This document shows positions 9,501-18,669 of a DNA stretch of 64,000 nt, piece after piece. The notes beneath the pieces were generated by a model. It saw only the letters and a list, made by a program, of their open reading frames with translations. It did not search any database and had not been told where the DNA came from. The DNA comes from Streptomyces tendae (lineage in GTDB: Bacteria > Actinomycetota > Actinomycetes > Streptomycetales > Streptomycetaceae): contig NZ_BMUY01000001.1 of assembly GCF_014650435.1 (NCBI RefSeq), positions 868,001 to 932,000 on the forward strand, written 5' to 3'. The first letter of the stretch is position 1. Every line of letters starts with the position of its first letter. Both the position numbers and the translations under genes were made by a program.

Positions 9501-9831
9501 GCGGGAGGCGCACCCGGACGGGCCGGGGTCGGTGACGGTGGCGCGGGCCCGGCACGGGCGCGGGGCGGTACTGGTGCTGCTGGGCCGCCCGAGCGCGGCC
9601 GGTGCGGCCTACCGGGCGGCGCGGGAGCAGTGGCAGCGGCTCACGGGGGCTCTGCGCGAGGTCGACTGGGCCGAGGTGGAGCTGACGCGGCGTGCGGAGG
9701 ACGACCTCGCGGCGGGACGGACACCTCCTGCCCCGGCACGGTCCATGTCGGACGAGGAGTGGAGGCGTTTCTCACCGTCTTGGCACTCTTGGGAGCAGCG
9801 GGACAACCAGGCCGAGTTTGCGCGCAGTTGA
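6526..9831 (+). CDS. SAV_2336-type protein: vWA-like domain plus helical repeats
   Basis: 1101 residues. The first 45 residues match the SAV_2336 N-terminal domain (LEELIGRLRRAGLDVTAEDV). A Pro/Asp/Ser linker with DP repeats follows (about 45-110). Around 195-330 a Rossmann-like segment with LLVDTGPAM (Asp203) and VTLLISDCVG resembles a von Willebrand A domain with a degenerate metal site. The rest, from about 600, is Ala/Leu/Arg-rich tandem helices of TPR type. Lying seven bases after the MoxR gene, it probably supplies the vWA adaptor of the MoxR pair. Family recognition is good; the vWA assignment is my reading of the motifs. Confidence 0.72.
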   Translation: MQGAPLEELIGRLRRAGLDVTAEDVADAVWLARRLGAAPPGAAGRPDPSTDPDPGPDPDPDPRSESEPGSTSERGSETPPASPDPAAAADGAAPPAPDRTTPGTRASTPVPLRTAGTATRRGDDGGTHVTVPVRAPAASALPGLLGLEKALRTLGRYRVAGTEYTDGGIDEEATAERAAVTGFVLPVTRPGRSRRSDMRLLVDTGPAMAVWGQLVEELRQACQQSGAFAAVRVHHLHADAAGSPAIGPAAEPGRALRLRSPDELHDPSGRSVTLLISDCVGTLWQSGGAQRLLRRWPRSSPLAIVQPLPPRLWGRTALPAEPGLLVRPAELGGRLTFHPDDEPWDEPAAAATAAPATAVPVLQPTPEAFETWARLLAGTGPTGERAWAARTTYRPAPAAPADTGARGDDELVRAFRATASPGALRLAVYLAAAPLTLPVMQLVQRAMLPDTGPMELAEVLLGGLLRRLPGTGEQPCFTYPGRVQDLLLSTLDQDTAGLVLKHCSDYVERRFGKGTRNFAALAAVRLAGRDAGPVDAESRTDDDFGPNAGDSAEAELFARVPARVLRFYLPDLVTPEPLTEAERLLGQWRTLADPDVLHRAREHAEAAVRAAARAAADAATAPDEGDGARARLVLGRVLRAEADTVAGRAPERRADLLTAATEELAAAHRAAPEHSLAQAQAALELAAGLHALWRVTGDPAHLTAALAVLDPDAPPWPAAGRRGTAPTEGASGEERRRAETWRGVHRARLLRRGRLLLDLGHHGEAAADLRPGCALLDESDAPARVRSRALLDLARALRGASADGADEAATRDALLRAERAAGDDPDLRLPCLAARAAFHDRAGEAQEADEAYETAVLLAPPESVVRCGLLTAWGESLLRRASRGDGANLVDRAESVLREALKDLPARSAQRGRLQALVGSALAQRFRHLGFLPDLFESRHLLGQAVRAAADVGVRAEAWLQLGRVRLEGWYRAGAPVLFEALHAYENAERAAREAHPDGPGSVTVARARHGRGAVLVLLGRPSAAGAAYRAAREQWQRLTGALREVDWAEVELTRRAEDDLAAGRTPPAPARSMSDEEWRRFSPSWHSWEQRDNQAEFARS

Positions 9832-9922
9832 TCCCTGAAGGGTTTCCGTCTCCGGCCGGTCGGGAAGAACTGGGCAACCATTGCGAGGGGGCGGGACGGA
9901 CGTGGGCGAGGAGGAGCCGAGG

Positions 9923-10198
9923 GTGGCGGACCAGGGGAAAGGAACGCCCGGCCGCGGCAGGGGCGTCGGGCCGGCCGGTGCACTGACCGGGCTCGCCGAC
10001 GCCGACCTCAGGACATTGCGTGCCATGGACGATCCGGAACTCATCGCGGCCGTCGACCGGGTGCTGTCGGTTCCCGGCGAGTTCCAGCAGGTCTGGAACA
10101 GCGACGGCGAGGACGACCTGGCACCGGAGGACCCTGGCGAGGGCGCGTTTTCGGCCCAACTTGCCGAGTCGACACGGTCCTGGGTGTCCAGGGAATGA
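9923..10198 (+). CDS. Short peptide ending in WVSRE, FxSxx-COOH-like RiPP precursor candidate
   Basis: A roughly 91-residue protein with a Gly/Arg N-terminus, a helical middle (LTGLADADLRTLRAMDDPEL and VDRVLSVPGEF) and a C-terminus reading STRSWVSRE. The last five residues have an aromatic at -5 and Ser at -3, the spacing of the FxSxx-COOH precursors, with Trp in place of Phe. Its stop overlaps the start of the HExxH hydroxylase gene (ATGA at 10195), which ties product and enzyme together. The GTG at 9923 has GAGGAGGAG in front; an in-frame GTG at 9902 is a fair alternative. Precursor status is inferred from the C-terminus, size and neighbours. Confidence 0.62.
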   Translation: MADQGKGTPGRGRGVGPAGALTGLADADLRTLRAMDDPELIAAVDRVLSVPGEFQQVWNSDGEDDLAPEDPGEGAFSAQLAESTRSWVSRE

Positions 10199-11403
10199 CT
10201 TCGGCGGCAGTTCCGTCCGACGTCTTCGCCGCACTCGCCAGAACCTGCCCCACACCCGAAACGACGGCGGCACTGCGTGCCGCGATCCACGCGCGTCGCA
10301 TGCTGCTCCTCAAGGCCCTCCTGGTGCGGGTCGAACGGCAGCGCGCCTCGCTGTCCCCGGCCGCCTACCGGGACTTCGAGGACGACTGGGCACTGCTGGA
10401 GCGCGCGGAGCGGGCCGACACCGCCGCGGTGCGTGGCGTCCTCGACTACCCCACGGTCGGTGCCTGGCTCGCGGAGGCCCTCGCTGCTGGGACCGGGGCG
10501 GCCTTCGAGGCGCGTCTTGCCCACCTGGGAGGCGTCGCCGTCGCCGCCGCCGTCCGGGCCGGCCGGCCCCCGTCCGGAACGCGCGCGGTGCCCTCGGGCC
10601 GCTTGGCGCTGCCCGGTCTGGGCGTGCTGGGGTGCCCGTCCGGGCGGGCCCGGGTGAGCAGCCGGGACGGGACCCTGCGGCTCACGGAGCGGGCCGGCTG
10701 GTCCCCGCTGCGGAAACTGCCCGGCGGTACGGCGGTCCTCGACGACCTGGACCCCTACCGCGTGCCACCCCGGGGCATCGGGGCGGCAGCCGTTCCCGCG
10801 GTCGACCACGTCCGCACCGAGCAGCGGGAGTGGACCGAGCGGTGGCGGCTGGCCCGCGCGCTGCTGGCGGCCACCCACCCGGGCCGGGGCGCCGAGACCG
10901 ACGCGCTGGTGCGTGCCGTGGTACCGCTGGCCGACGGACGCGGCGAAGGACTCCCGACCGGAGCGACACTCCGCGCGGCCCCGGGCGCCGTGCTGACCCA
11001 GCTGCCCGCCGACGCGTCGGAGCTGGTGGAGACGCTGGTGCACGAGAGCCACCACACCAAGCTGGCGGCCCTCGACGAGGTCGTCCCCTTGTGCCGTCCG
11101 GGCGGTGCCCTGCATCGGGTGGCCTGGCGGTCGGACCCCCGTCCCGTCCCGGCGGTCCTCCAGGGCGCGTACGCCCACCTCGCGCTGCTCGACCTGTGGT
11201 CGCGGGCGGCTCGTGCCGTCGCCGTACCCGCCGACTGGCGGCGACGGGCCGCGGAACGTTTCGCGAGGTCGCGGGAAGAGGTCGCGGAAGCCTTGTCCGT
11301 ACTGCGTGAATCCGATGAACTGACTTGTGCGGGACGGGGGTTCGTCCGGGAAATGCGGAGCCACCACGAGCATCTCGGCGTGGCGGACCGAAACTCGACA
11401 TGA
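10195..11403 (+). CDS. Stand-alone alpha-ketoglutarate HExxH-type peptide beta-hydroxylase
   Basis: 402 residues matching the HExxH-motif domain otherwise found fused behind the radical SAM part of FxsB. The motif is HESHH at 283-287 inside a helix (ELVETLVHESHHTKLAAL); the N-terminus has PSDVFAALAR and the helix RRMLLLKALL. Members of this family are iron and 2-oxoglutarate dependent and hydroxylate side chains of partner peptides. There is no radical SAM domain and no CxxxCxxC here or elsewhere in the window, so this is the hydroxylase alone. Coupling to the preceding peptide gene makes that peptide the likely substrate. Older annotation may call it simply an HEXXH motif protein. Confidence 0.78.
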   Translation: MTSAAVPSDVFAALARTCPTPETTAALRAAIHARRMLLLKALLVRVERQRASLSPAAYRDFEDDWALLERAERADTAAVRGVLDYPTVGAWLAEALAAGTGAAFEARLAHLGGVAVAAAVRAGRPPSGTRAVPSGRLALPGLGVLGCPSGRARVSSRDGTLRLTERAGWSPLRKLPGGTAVLDDLDPYRVPPRGIGAAAVPAVDHVRTEQREWTERWRLARALLAATHPGRGAETDALVRAVVPLADGRGEGLPTGATLRAAPGAVLTQLPADASELVETLVHESHHTKLAALDEVVPLCRPGGALHRVAWRSDPRPVPAVLQGAYAHLALLDLWSRAARAVAVPADWRRRAAERFARSREEVAEALSVLRESDELTCAGRGFVREMRSHHEHLGVADRNST

Positions 11404-11479
11404 CGGAACGTATGGGAGTGACCGCGTTGCGTTAGCGTGGCGTGTGGCGCGGCGGACGCGGCGGGAAGTGGGAGCGGAG

Positions 11480-14479
11480 ATGGCGGAACAGCGGTTCGGC
11501 GGGGGCGGTGCGACGGCCTCCGAGCACATCCTGGTGGTCTTCCCCGGGTACCACCGCTCGTGGGCGGCGTGGATCGAGCAGTGTCTGGGACGCCATGGCC
11601 ACCGGACCACGCTGCAGCGCTGGGATCCTCCGCGTGAGATCCCGCTGGAGGACTCCCTCGGTGACCTGCTGCTGGCCAGCGGGCGGGTGCTTCTCGTGCT
11701 CGACGACTGGTTCTTCGAGCTCGGACCGCGTCCGCCGGGGGAGTGGAACGACGTCCTGCGGGGCTTCGTCGCCGCGCACGCCGACCGCTTCGCCGCCGTC
11801 AACCTCACCAACCGGCCCCTGCTGCCCGCCACCGCCGTACTGGAACCGGCCAGCCTCTGGGAGTTGAGCGAGGAGGCGGTCGAAGAGCGGCTGCTCGCCC
11901 GGCTCGGCCTGACGCCGCTGCGCGCCCCGCGCACCTCGGCCACCCAGGTCCGCTTCCCCGACGCGCGCTGCGAGATCTGGGGCGAGGTGCCTCGCCGAAA
12001 CCCGCGCTTCACCGGCCGGGACGACCTGCTCACCACCATCCACCAGTGCCTCGCGGACGCCGAGCGCGGAGCGGCCACCTGCACGCTGCTCGGCATGTCG
12101 GGCATCGGCAAGACCCAAGTCGCCGCCGAGTACGCGCACCGCTTCAGCACCGATTACGACGTGGTCTGGTGGGTCAACTCCGACGACCGCAACATCCAGC
12201 GCGACCGCCTCGGTGAACTCGCCGTCGAACTGGGCCTGCGCAGCGGCAGTGAACCGGGCGAACGCATCCGCGCCGTACGAAACGCGCTGCGACGCGGTGC
12301 CCCGCACCAGAAGTGGCTGGTGGTCTTCGACGGCTGGGACGAGACCGAGGGCGCCGACACCCTGCTTCCACAGGGAGCCGGTCACGTCCTGGTCACCTCC
12401 CGCAACCGCGCCTGGAGCGAGCGGACCGAGGTCGTGGAGGTTCCCGGCTTCGCGCGCGCGGAGTCCGTCGGCTATCTGATGCGCCGGGCCGGCCACATCA
12501 GCGCGGCGGAGGCGGACGAGGTCGCCGCCGAGTTCGGCGACGTACCGCTGCCGCTGGTGCAGGCCGCCTCCTGGCTCGGCGAGTCCGGTATGGAGGTGTC
12601 CGAGTACCTGCGGATGGTGCGGGAGCGCAGACTCTCCACCGTGGACGAACCGGTCGCCGGAGCGGGTTTCCCGCAGTCGTCCATGACCTCCTGGTCGATA
12701 CTGCTCAACCGGTTCCGCCGTGAACAGCCGCAGGTCATCGACGTGCTGGGCCTCTGCACGTCGTTCGCTCCCGGGCGTATCCCGCTCGGACTCATCCGTG
12801 CCTACCCGCACGCCGATCTCTCCGAGGACCTGCGCTGGATGACGGCGGATCTGCCCGCCTGGTCCCGGGCCCTGGACACCCTGGTGAACTACTCGGTCCT
12901 CACCCGCGAGACCCGGGGCCCGGTCGGCATGGAGATGGGTCCGCACCAGGAGTCGGTGCACATGCACCGTCTCGTCCACGACATCGTCTCCAAGCTGACC
13001 GGGGACGACCGGCGCGACGGCTACCGCCGTGCCGTGCGCACCCTGCTGGCCGAGGCGGATCCCGACAACCCGCTCGACAGCCGGAACTGGCCCCGGTACG
13101 CCGAGCTGCTGCCGCACCTGGAGCCCTCGGGAGCGCTCGACAGCACCCGGCCCCGCGTCCAGGAGACGGTGCTCAACTGCCTGCGCTACTGCCGCCGCAG
13201 TGGCGAGTACACCACTGGTCTGGATCTCGCCCGGCGGATTCGCGAGCGCTGGGCCGGGTTCCTGCCGTCGCTCTCGCAGCCGATGCTGAACCTGGCGCGG
13301 GAGGAGAGCAACATGGTCCGGGCCAGCGGCCGGTTCCGTGAGGCGTACGACCTCGACCGGGGCATCCTGGAGCGGTTGCAGGCGGGGCCGGACGACAACA
13401 CGCTGTCCGAGCTGACCACCAAGGGGGCCATGGGCAACTGCCTGCGCCACCTGGGGCGGTACGACGAGGCATACGAGCTCCAGCGCCAGGTCCTGGACGG
13501 CACGGAGCGCCTGCTGGGCCCCAACGAGTCCGCCACGATGGTCGCCCGGCACAACCTCGGCGTCAGCCTGCGCCTGCTCGGCCGGTTCACCGAGGCGTAC
13601 GAACTCGACCTGGAGAACCTCGGCATCCGAGAGAGTGTCCTGCGGGTCCGGCACATCAGCACGCTCAACTCGTCCAGTGCCGTCACCCACGACCTGCGCC
13701 TGCTCGGCCGCTACCGGGACGCGCTCGCCCGCCAGGAGCCGGCGGTCCGGCTGCACGTGCAGGTGCTCGGTCCTCAGCATCCGCAGACTCTGGCAGCACG
13801 CACCCAGCTGGTGATGAGCCGGCGTCGAGGGGGCGGTCCCACCCAGGACATCGGCCCCGAGATGGCGAGCCTGCTCGACGAGCTGGCGCAGGTCCACGGC
13901 CGTGAGCACTACAGAACCCTCGCGCTCCTCACCAACTACGGCAACTACCTCCGCGAACACGGCGACCTCAGTCACGCCCGCGAGCTCATCGAGGAGGCCG
14001 AGGCCGGTTACCGGGCGCTGCTCGGGCCCGCCCATCCCGTCGCCACCGGCATGCTCGCCAACACCGGTCTGGTCATGCAGGCGGCCGGCGAGCGGGCCGA
14101 GGCCATGGCGATGTTCGAAGCGGCCCTGGCCGGCCTCACCGCCACTCTGGGGGCCGACCACCCCTGGGTGCTCGGCTGCGCCCTGTGCGCCACCGGCGCG
14201 CGCAACTTCAACGGGCGGATCGCCGACGCGGTGGAACTCGGCCGGGACACGGTGCGCCGGGCCCATCGCACGCTGGGCGGCGAGCACCCGCTGACCCTGT
14301 CCTGCCAGGTGGCCCTGGCCGCCGATCTGCGGGCCGCCCGGGAGCAGGAGGAGGCCGGCAAGCTGGAGGAGGACGCGTTGCTGGCCCTGACCCGGACCCT
14401 GGGTGCCCAGCATCCGCACACGCTCTCCGCCCGGCAGCGCACCCGGCCCTACTGGGACTTCGAACCCCACCTCGGCTGA
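11480..14479 (+). CDS. fxsT: FxsT-like protein: TIR-like, NB-ARC NTPase and TPR repeats
   Basis: 999 residues. About 10-120 is a TIR-like domain (HILVVFPGYHRSWAAWIEQCL, then RVLLVLDDWFFE). A STAND/NB-ARC NTPase follows with P-loop GMSGIGKT at 205-212, Walker B in WLVVFDGWDE and a sensor-like VLVTSRNRAW. From about 560 to the end there are tetratricopeptide repeats of the NB-ARC/TPR-10 type, spaced about 42 residues, with LGxxHPxTL signatures. The C-terminus is YWDFEPHLG. This layout is the one named FxsT in FxSxx-COOH loci. Start at 11480 is preceded by GGGAGCGGAG. It may sense the modified peptide or another ligand; the role is not established. Confidence 0.78.
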   Translation: MAEQRFGGGGATASEHILVVFPGYHRSWAAWIEQCLGRHGHRTTLQRWDPPREIPLEDSLGDLLLASGRVLLVLDDWFFELGPRPPGEWNDVLRGFVAAHADRFAAVNLTNRPLLPATAVLEPASLWELSEEAVEERLLARLGLTPLRAPRTSATQVRFPDARCEIWGEVPRRNPRFTGRDDLLTTIHQCLADAERGAATCTLLGMSGIGKTQVAAEYAHRFSTDYDVVWWVNSDDRNIQRDRLGELAVELGLRSGSEPGERIRAVRNALRRGAPHQKWLVVFDGWDETEGADTLLPQGAGHVLVTSRNRAWSERTEVVEVPGFARAESVGYLMRRAGHISAAEADEVAAEFGDVPLPLVQAASWLGESGMEVSEYLRMVRERRLSTVDEPVAGAGFPQSSMTSWSILLNRFRREQPQVIDVLGLCTSFAPGRIPLGLIRAYPHADLSEDLRWMTADLPAWSRALDTLVNYSVLTRETRGPVGMEMGPHQESVHMHRLVHDIVSKLTGDDRRDGYRRAVRTLLAEADPDNPLDSRNWPRYAELLPHLEPSGALDSTRPRVQETVLNCLRYCRRSGEYTTGLDLARRIRERWAGFLPSLSQPMLNLAREESNMVRASGRFREAYDLDRGILERLQAGPDDNTLSELTTKGAMGNCLRHLGRYDEAYELQRQVLDGTERLLGPNESATMVARHNLGVSLRLLGRFTEAYELDLENLGIRESVLRVRHISTLNSSSAVTHDLRLLGRYRDALARQEPAVRLHVQVLGPQHPQTLAARTQLVMSRRRGGGPTQDIGPEMASLLDELAQVHGREHYRTLALLTNYGNYLREHGDLSHARELIEEAEAGYRALLGPAHPVATGMLANTGLVMQAAGERAEAMAMFEAALAGLTATLGADHPWVLGCALCATGARNFNGRIADAVELGRDTVRRAHRTLGGEHPLTLSCQVALAADLRAAREQEEAGKLEEDALLALTRTLGAQHPHTLSARQRTRPYWDFEPHLG

Positions 14480-14515
14480 GCGACGGCAGGCGAGCCACGG
14501 CACGAGTACCGACGC

Positions 14516-14552
14516 GAAGAGGCCGGCCCCGGGACACGGGGCCGGCCTCTTC
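14516..14552. terminator. Bidirectional terminator between fxsT and kgd
   Basis: A perfect 15-bp stem (14516-14530 with 14538-14552) closes a 7-base loop. It lies between the 3' ends of two convergent genes, so it should serve both strands. Confidence 0.85.
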
Positions 14553-14573
14553 GGTCGGTCAGGCGGTGCGGGC

Positions 14574-17500
14574 TCAGGCCTCGAAGACCTCACGCACCAG
14601 CTGCTCCTGCTCGGCCTGGTGCCGCTTGGCGGAGCCCACGGCCGGGGACGAGCCGTGCGGCCGCGAGATGCGGCGCAGGCGCTCGCCGTGCGGGACGTCG
14701 GCGCCGACCGCCAGGTCCAGGTGGTCGATCAGGTTGAGCGCGATGAACGGCCAGGCACCCTGGTTCGCCGGCTCCTCCTGGGCCCACAGGTACTTCTCGG
14801 CGTTCGGGTACTTGGCGATCTCCGCCTGGAGCTCGGCACCCGGCAGCGGGTACAGGCGCTCGATGCGGATGATGGCCGTGTCCGTCAGACCGCGCTTCTT
14901 CCGCTCGGCGTCCAGGTCGTAGTAGACCTTGCCGGCGGTGAAGACGACCTTCTTGACGGCGGCCGGGTCGACCGAGTCGTCGCCGATGACCGGGCGGAAC
15001 TGGCCCGTCGTGAACTCCTCCGCCTTCGAGGCCGCCGCCTTCAGGCGCAGCATCGACTTCGGGGTGAAGACCACCAGCGGCTTGTGGTGCGGGTTGTGCA
15101 CCTGCCACCGCAGGAGGTGGAAGTAGTTCGACGGCAGGGTCGGCATCGCGACCGTCATGTTGTTCTGCGCGCACAGCTGCAGGAACCGCTCGGGGCGGGC
15201 CGAGGAGTGGTCCGGGCCCTGGCCCTCGTAGCCGTGCGGGAGCAGGAGGGTGACGCCGGAGGTCTGGTTCCACTTCTGCTCGGCCGAGGAGATGAACTCG
15301 TCCACGACCGTCTGCGCGCCGTTGACGAAGTCGCCGAACTGCGCCTCCCACATCACCAGCGCGTCCGGGCGGGCCAGCGAGTAGCCGTACTCGAAGCCCA
15401 TCACCGCGTACTCGGAGAGGAGGGAGTTGTAGACGTTGTACCGGGCCTGGTCCTCGGACAGGTACAGCAGCGGGGTGAACTCGTCGCCCGTCTCACGGTC
15501 GATGACGACCGCGTGGCGCTGGCCGAAGGTGCCGCGCTGCGAGTCCTGGCCGGTCAGCCGGACCGGCACGCCGTCCAGCAGGAGCGAGCCGACGGCGAGG
15601 GTCTCGCCCATGCCCCAGTCGATCGTGCCGTCCTCGACCATCGCCGCGCGGCGCTGCAGCTGCGGCAGCAGCCGCGGGTGCACGGTGATGTGGTCGGGGA
15701 TGTTGACCTGGGACTCGGCGATCCGCTTGACGGTCTCGGCGGTGATCGCGGTGTTCACGGCGACCGGGAACTCCGCCTGCGGCTCCGCGGGCTCCGCGGA
15801 CGCCGGCTGCGAGACGGCCTCGCGGACCTCGGTGAAGACCTTCTCCAGCTGGCCCTGGTAGTCCTGCAGCGCCTGCTCGGCCTCTTCCAGAGTGATGTCG
15901 CCGCGACCGATGAGGGACTCGGTGTACAGCTTGCGCACCGAGCGCTTCTTGTCGATCAGGTCGTACATCAGCGGCTGGGTGAAGGCCGGGTTGTCGGTCT
16001 CGTTGTGACCGCGGCGGCGGTAGCAGATGAGGTCGATCACCACGTCCTTGTTGAACGCCTGGCGGAACTCGAAGGCGAGCCGCGCCACGCGGACGCAGGC
16101 CTCCGGGTCGTCGCCGTTCACGTGGAAGATCGGGGCCTCGATCATGCGGGCCACGTCGGTGGCGTACATCGAGGAGCGCGAGGACTCCGGGGCGGCGGTG
16201 AAGCCGACCTGGTTGTTGATGACGACGTGGACCGTGCCGCCGGTGCGGTAGCCCCGCAGCTGCGACATGTTCAGGGTCTCGGCGACCACCCCCTGGCCCG
16301 CGAAGGCCGCGTCGCCGTGGATCGCCACCGGCAGGACGGTGAAGTCCGTGCCGCCCTTGTTGATGATGTCCTGCTTGGCGCGCGAGACGCCCTCCAGGAC
16401 CGGGTCCACCGCCTCCAGGTGCGAGGGGTTGGCGACCAGCGAGACCGCGATCTGCTCGCCGTCCAGGCCGGTGAAGGTGCCCTCGGCGCCCAGGTGGTAC
16501 TTCACGTCGCCGGAGCCGTGCATCGACTTCGGGTCGAGGTTGCCCTCGAACTCGCGGAAGATCTGCGCGTACGACTTGCCGACCACGTTGGCCAGCACGT
16601 TCAGCCGGCCGCGGTGGGCCATGCCGATGACGACCTCGTCCAGGCGGGACTCGGCCGCCGAGTCGATGACCGCGTCGAGCAGCGGGATGACGGACTCGCC
16701 GCCCTCCAGGGAGAACCGCTTCTGGCCGACGTACTTGGTCTGCAGGAACGTCTCGAACGCCTCGGCGGCGTTCAGGCGGCGCAGGATGCGCAGCTGCTCC
16801 TCGCGCTCCGGCTTGGTGTGCGAGCGCTCGATGCGGTCCTGGATCCACTTGCGCTGCTTGGGGTCCTGGATGTGCATGAACTCGATGCCGGTGGTGCGGC
16901 AGTACGAGTCGCGCAGCACGCCGAGGATGTCGCGCAGCTTCATCAGGGACTTGCCGGCGAAGCCGCCGACCGCGAACTCGCGCTCCAGGTCCCACAGGGT
17001 GAGCCCGTGCTCGGTGATGTCCAGGTCGGGGTGCTTGCGCTGCTGGTACTCCAGCGGGTCGGTGTCGGCCATGACGTGGCCGCGCACCCGGTAGGAGTGG
17101 ATCAGCTCGAAGACGCGGGCGGCCTTGGTGACGTCGTCGTCGTGCGAGGCGTCGATGTCCTTGAGCCAGCGGACCGGCTCGTAGGGGATGCGCAGCGCCT
17201 TGAAGATCTCGTCGTAGAAGCCGTTCTCGCCGAGCAGCAGGTTGGCGACCTGGCGAAGGAACTCGCCGGAGGCGGCGCCCTGGATGACCCGGTGGTCGTA
17301 GGTCGACGTGAGCGTCATGACCTTCGAGATGCCGAGCTTGTTCAGGGTGTCCTGGCTGGTGCCCTGGAACTCCGCCGGGTAGTCCATGGAGCCGACGCCC
17401 AGGATGACCGACTGGCCGGGCATCAGGCGCGGCACGGAGTGGACGGTGCCGAGGCCGCCGGGGTTGGTCAGGGAGACCGTGACGCCGGTGAAGTCGTCCA

Positions 17501-18389
17501 TCGTCAGCTTGTTGTCGCGGGCGCGACGGACGATGTCCTCGTAGGCCTGCCAGAACTCGAAGAAGTTCAGCGTCTCGGCCTTCTTGATCGCCGCGACGAC
17601 CAGCTGGCGGTCGCCGTTGGGCTTGACCAGGTCGATGGCGAGGCCGAGGTTGATGTGGGCCGGCTTGACCAGGGTCGGCTTGCCGTCCTTCTCGCCGAAC
17701 GAGTGGTTCATCGTCGGCATGGCCTTGATGGCCTGCACCATCGCGTAGCCGATCAGGTGCGTGAAGGAGATCTTCCCGCCCCGGGCGCGCTTGAGGTGGT
17801 TGTTGATGACGATGCGGTTGTCGAACAGCAGCTTCACCGGGACCGCGCGCACGGACGTGGCCGTGGGCAGCTCCAGCGAGGCGTTCATGTTCTTCGCGAC
17901 CGCGGCGGCCGGGCCGCGCAGGGTCACCAGCTCGGGGCCCTCGGGGGCGGTGCCGGCGTCCTTGGCGGGCGCGGCTGCCTTGGCCTGCGGCTTGGCGGCC
18001 GGCTTGGCCGGCGCGGCGGCGGGCTTGGTGGCCGGAGCGGCCGGAGCCGCGGGGGCGGCAGCGGCGGGCTTGGCGGGGGCGGGCGCCGGGGCGGCGGCCT
18101 TCGGCTGGGCCGGGGCCGGAGCCTGCGCGGCGGGGGCGGCCGGCGGCGTGCTGCCGGAGTCCGTGGTCACCGTGCCGGCGGCGGGCTGGGCCGCCGCTCC
18201 GGGCTTGTAGTCGGCGAAGAAGTCCCACCAGGCTCGGTCCACGGAGTTCGGGTCCTGGAGGTACTGCTGATAGATCTCGTCGACGAGCCACTCATTGGCA
18301 CCGAACGCGGCCGCGGGGTTCTTTCCCGCGGTGCCCGCTTGGTCGGTGTCGGTCGAGATGCTCGAGTTACTGGGGGACTGTGGCGACAC
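14574..18389 (-). CDS. kgd: 2-oxoglutarate dehydrogenase, fused E2/E1 (multifunctional)
   Basis: 1271 residues, the full actinobacterial OdhA/Kgd architecture. The N-terminal E1 helix is [15 protein letters not shown], followed by an Ala/Pro linker (about 55-135). Then comes the E2 succinyltransferase catalytic domain, ending in the DHRVIQG active-site motif near residue 364. The thiamine-diphosphate E1 follows ([11 protein letters not shown] near 590, [16 protein letters not shown] near 690). It has no lipoyl domain, so it needs the separate E2 of the pyruvate complex. It converts 2-oxoglutarate to succinyl-CoA in the TCA cycle. The GTG start at 18389 gives the conserved [11 protein letters not shown]-terminus. 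In mycobacteria FHA proteins regulate this enzyme; none is nearby. Confidence 0.96.
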   Translation of the reverse strand: MSPQSPSNSSISTDTDQAGTAGKNPAAAFGANEWLVDEIYQQYLQDPNSVDRAWWDFFADYKPGAAAQPAAGTVTTDSGSTPPAAPAAQAPAPAQPKAAAPAPAPAKPAAAAPAAPAAPATKPAAAPAKPAAKPQAKAAAPAKDAGTAPEGPELVTLRGPAAAVAKNMNASLELPTATSVRAVPVKLLFDNRIVINNHLKRARGGKISFTHLIGYAMVQAIKAMPTMNHSFGEKDGKPTLVKPAHINLGLAIDLVKPNGDRQLVVAAIKKAETLNFFEFWQAYEDIVRRARDNKLTMDDFTGVTVSLTNPGGLGTVHSVPRLMPGQSVILGVGSMDYPAEFQGTSQDTLNKLGISKVMTLTSTYDHRVIQGAASGEFLRQVANLLLGENGFYDEIFKALRIPYEPVRWLKDIDASHDDDVTKAARVFELIHSYRVRGHVMADTDPLEYQQRKHPDLDITEHGLTLWDLEREFAVGGFAGKSLMKLRDILGVLRDSYCRTTGIEFMHIQDPKQRKWIQDRIERSHTKPEREEQLRILRRLNAAEAFETFLQTKYVGQKRFSLEGGESVIPLLDAVIDSAAESRLDEVVIGMAHRGRLNVLANVVGKSYAQIFREFEGNLDPKSMHGSGDVKYHLGAEGTFTGLDGEQIAVSLVANPSHLEAVDPVLEGVSRAKQDIINKGGTDFTVLPVAIHGDAAFAGQGVVAETLNMSQLRGYRTGGTVHVVINNQVGFTAAPESSRSSMYATDVARMIEAPIFHVNGDDPEACVRVARLAFEFRQAFNKDVVIDLICYRRRGHNETDNPAFTQPLMYDLIDKKRSVRKLYTESLIGRGDITLEEAEQALQDYQGQLEKVFTEVREAVSQPASAEPAEPQAEFPVAVNTAITAETVKRIAESQVNIPDHITVHPRLLPQLQRRAAMVEDGTIDWGMGETLAVGSLLLDGVPVRLTGQDSQRGTFGQRHAVVIDRETGDEFTPLLYLSEDQARYNVYNSLLSEYAVMGFEYGYSLARPDALVMWEAQFGDFVNGAQTVVDEFISSAEQKWNQTSGVTLLLPHGYEGQGPDHSSARPERFLQLCAQNNMTVAMPTLPSNYFHLLRWQVHNPHHKPLVVFTPKSMLRLKAAASKAEEFTTGQFRPVIGDDSVDPAAVKKVVFTAGKVYYDLDAERKKRGLTDTAIIRIERLYPLPGAELQAEIAKYPNAEKYLWAQEEPANQGAWPFIALNLIDHLDLAVGADVPHGERLRRISRPHGSSPAVGSAKRHQAEQEQLVREVFEA

Positions 18390-18669
18390 GGCGAGAACCG
18401 CCCTCTTCCGCTTCACAAGATGGTGGACAGCGGGAATCAAGGCTACGCCTACCGGCCCCGGAAGGTCAGACTGGGCCCGTTCATCGTCGTGTAAGTCACA
18501 TTGCAGACCGCGTTTCGGCGCTGGAAATGGCGGGAAACAAGCGAGGTTCTGCTGCGTGCGGGATCGGGAGACCGGGACCCGGCGCCTGGAAAACGCGGGC
18601 CCGTGCCTGATCACACGTGTCTGCCAGCGCGGACGCAGTGGATCTTGAGGCTCCGCTTCGAAGCCTACG

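Noticed and set aside
6490..9555. A 1021-codon open frame on the minus strand
   Set aside because: Antisense to the SAV_2336-type gene and made of Gly/Arg/Val repeats; it is a shadow of that gene.
14403..18494. A 1363-codon open frame on the plus strand
   Set aside because: It runs opposite kgd, whose protein is unmistakable; the antisense product is Arg/Val/Leu/Asp-rich without domains.
18643..18668. Terminator hairpin after the histidine kinase gene
   Set aside because: Only a 5-bp AGGCT/AGCCT stem with a poor extension; too weak to call.
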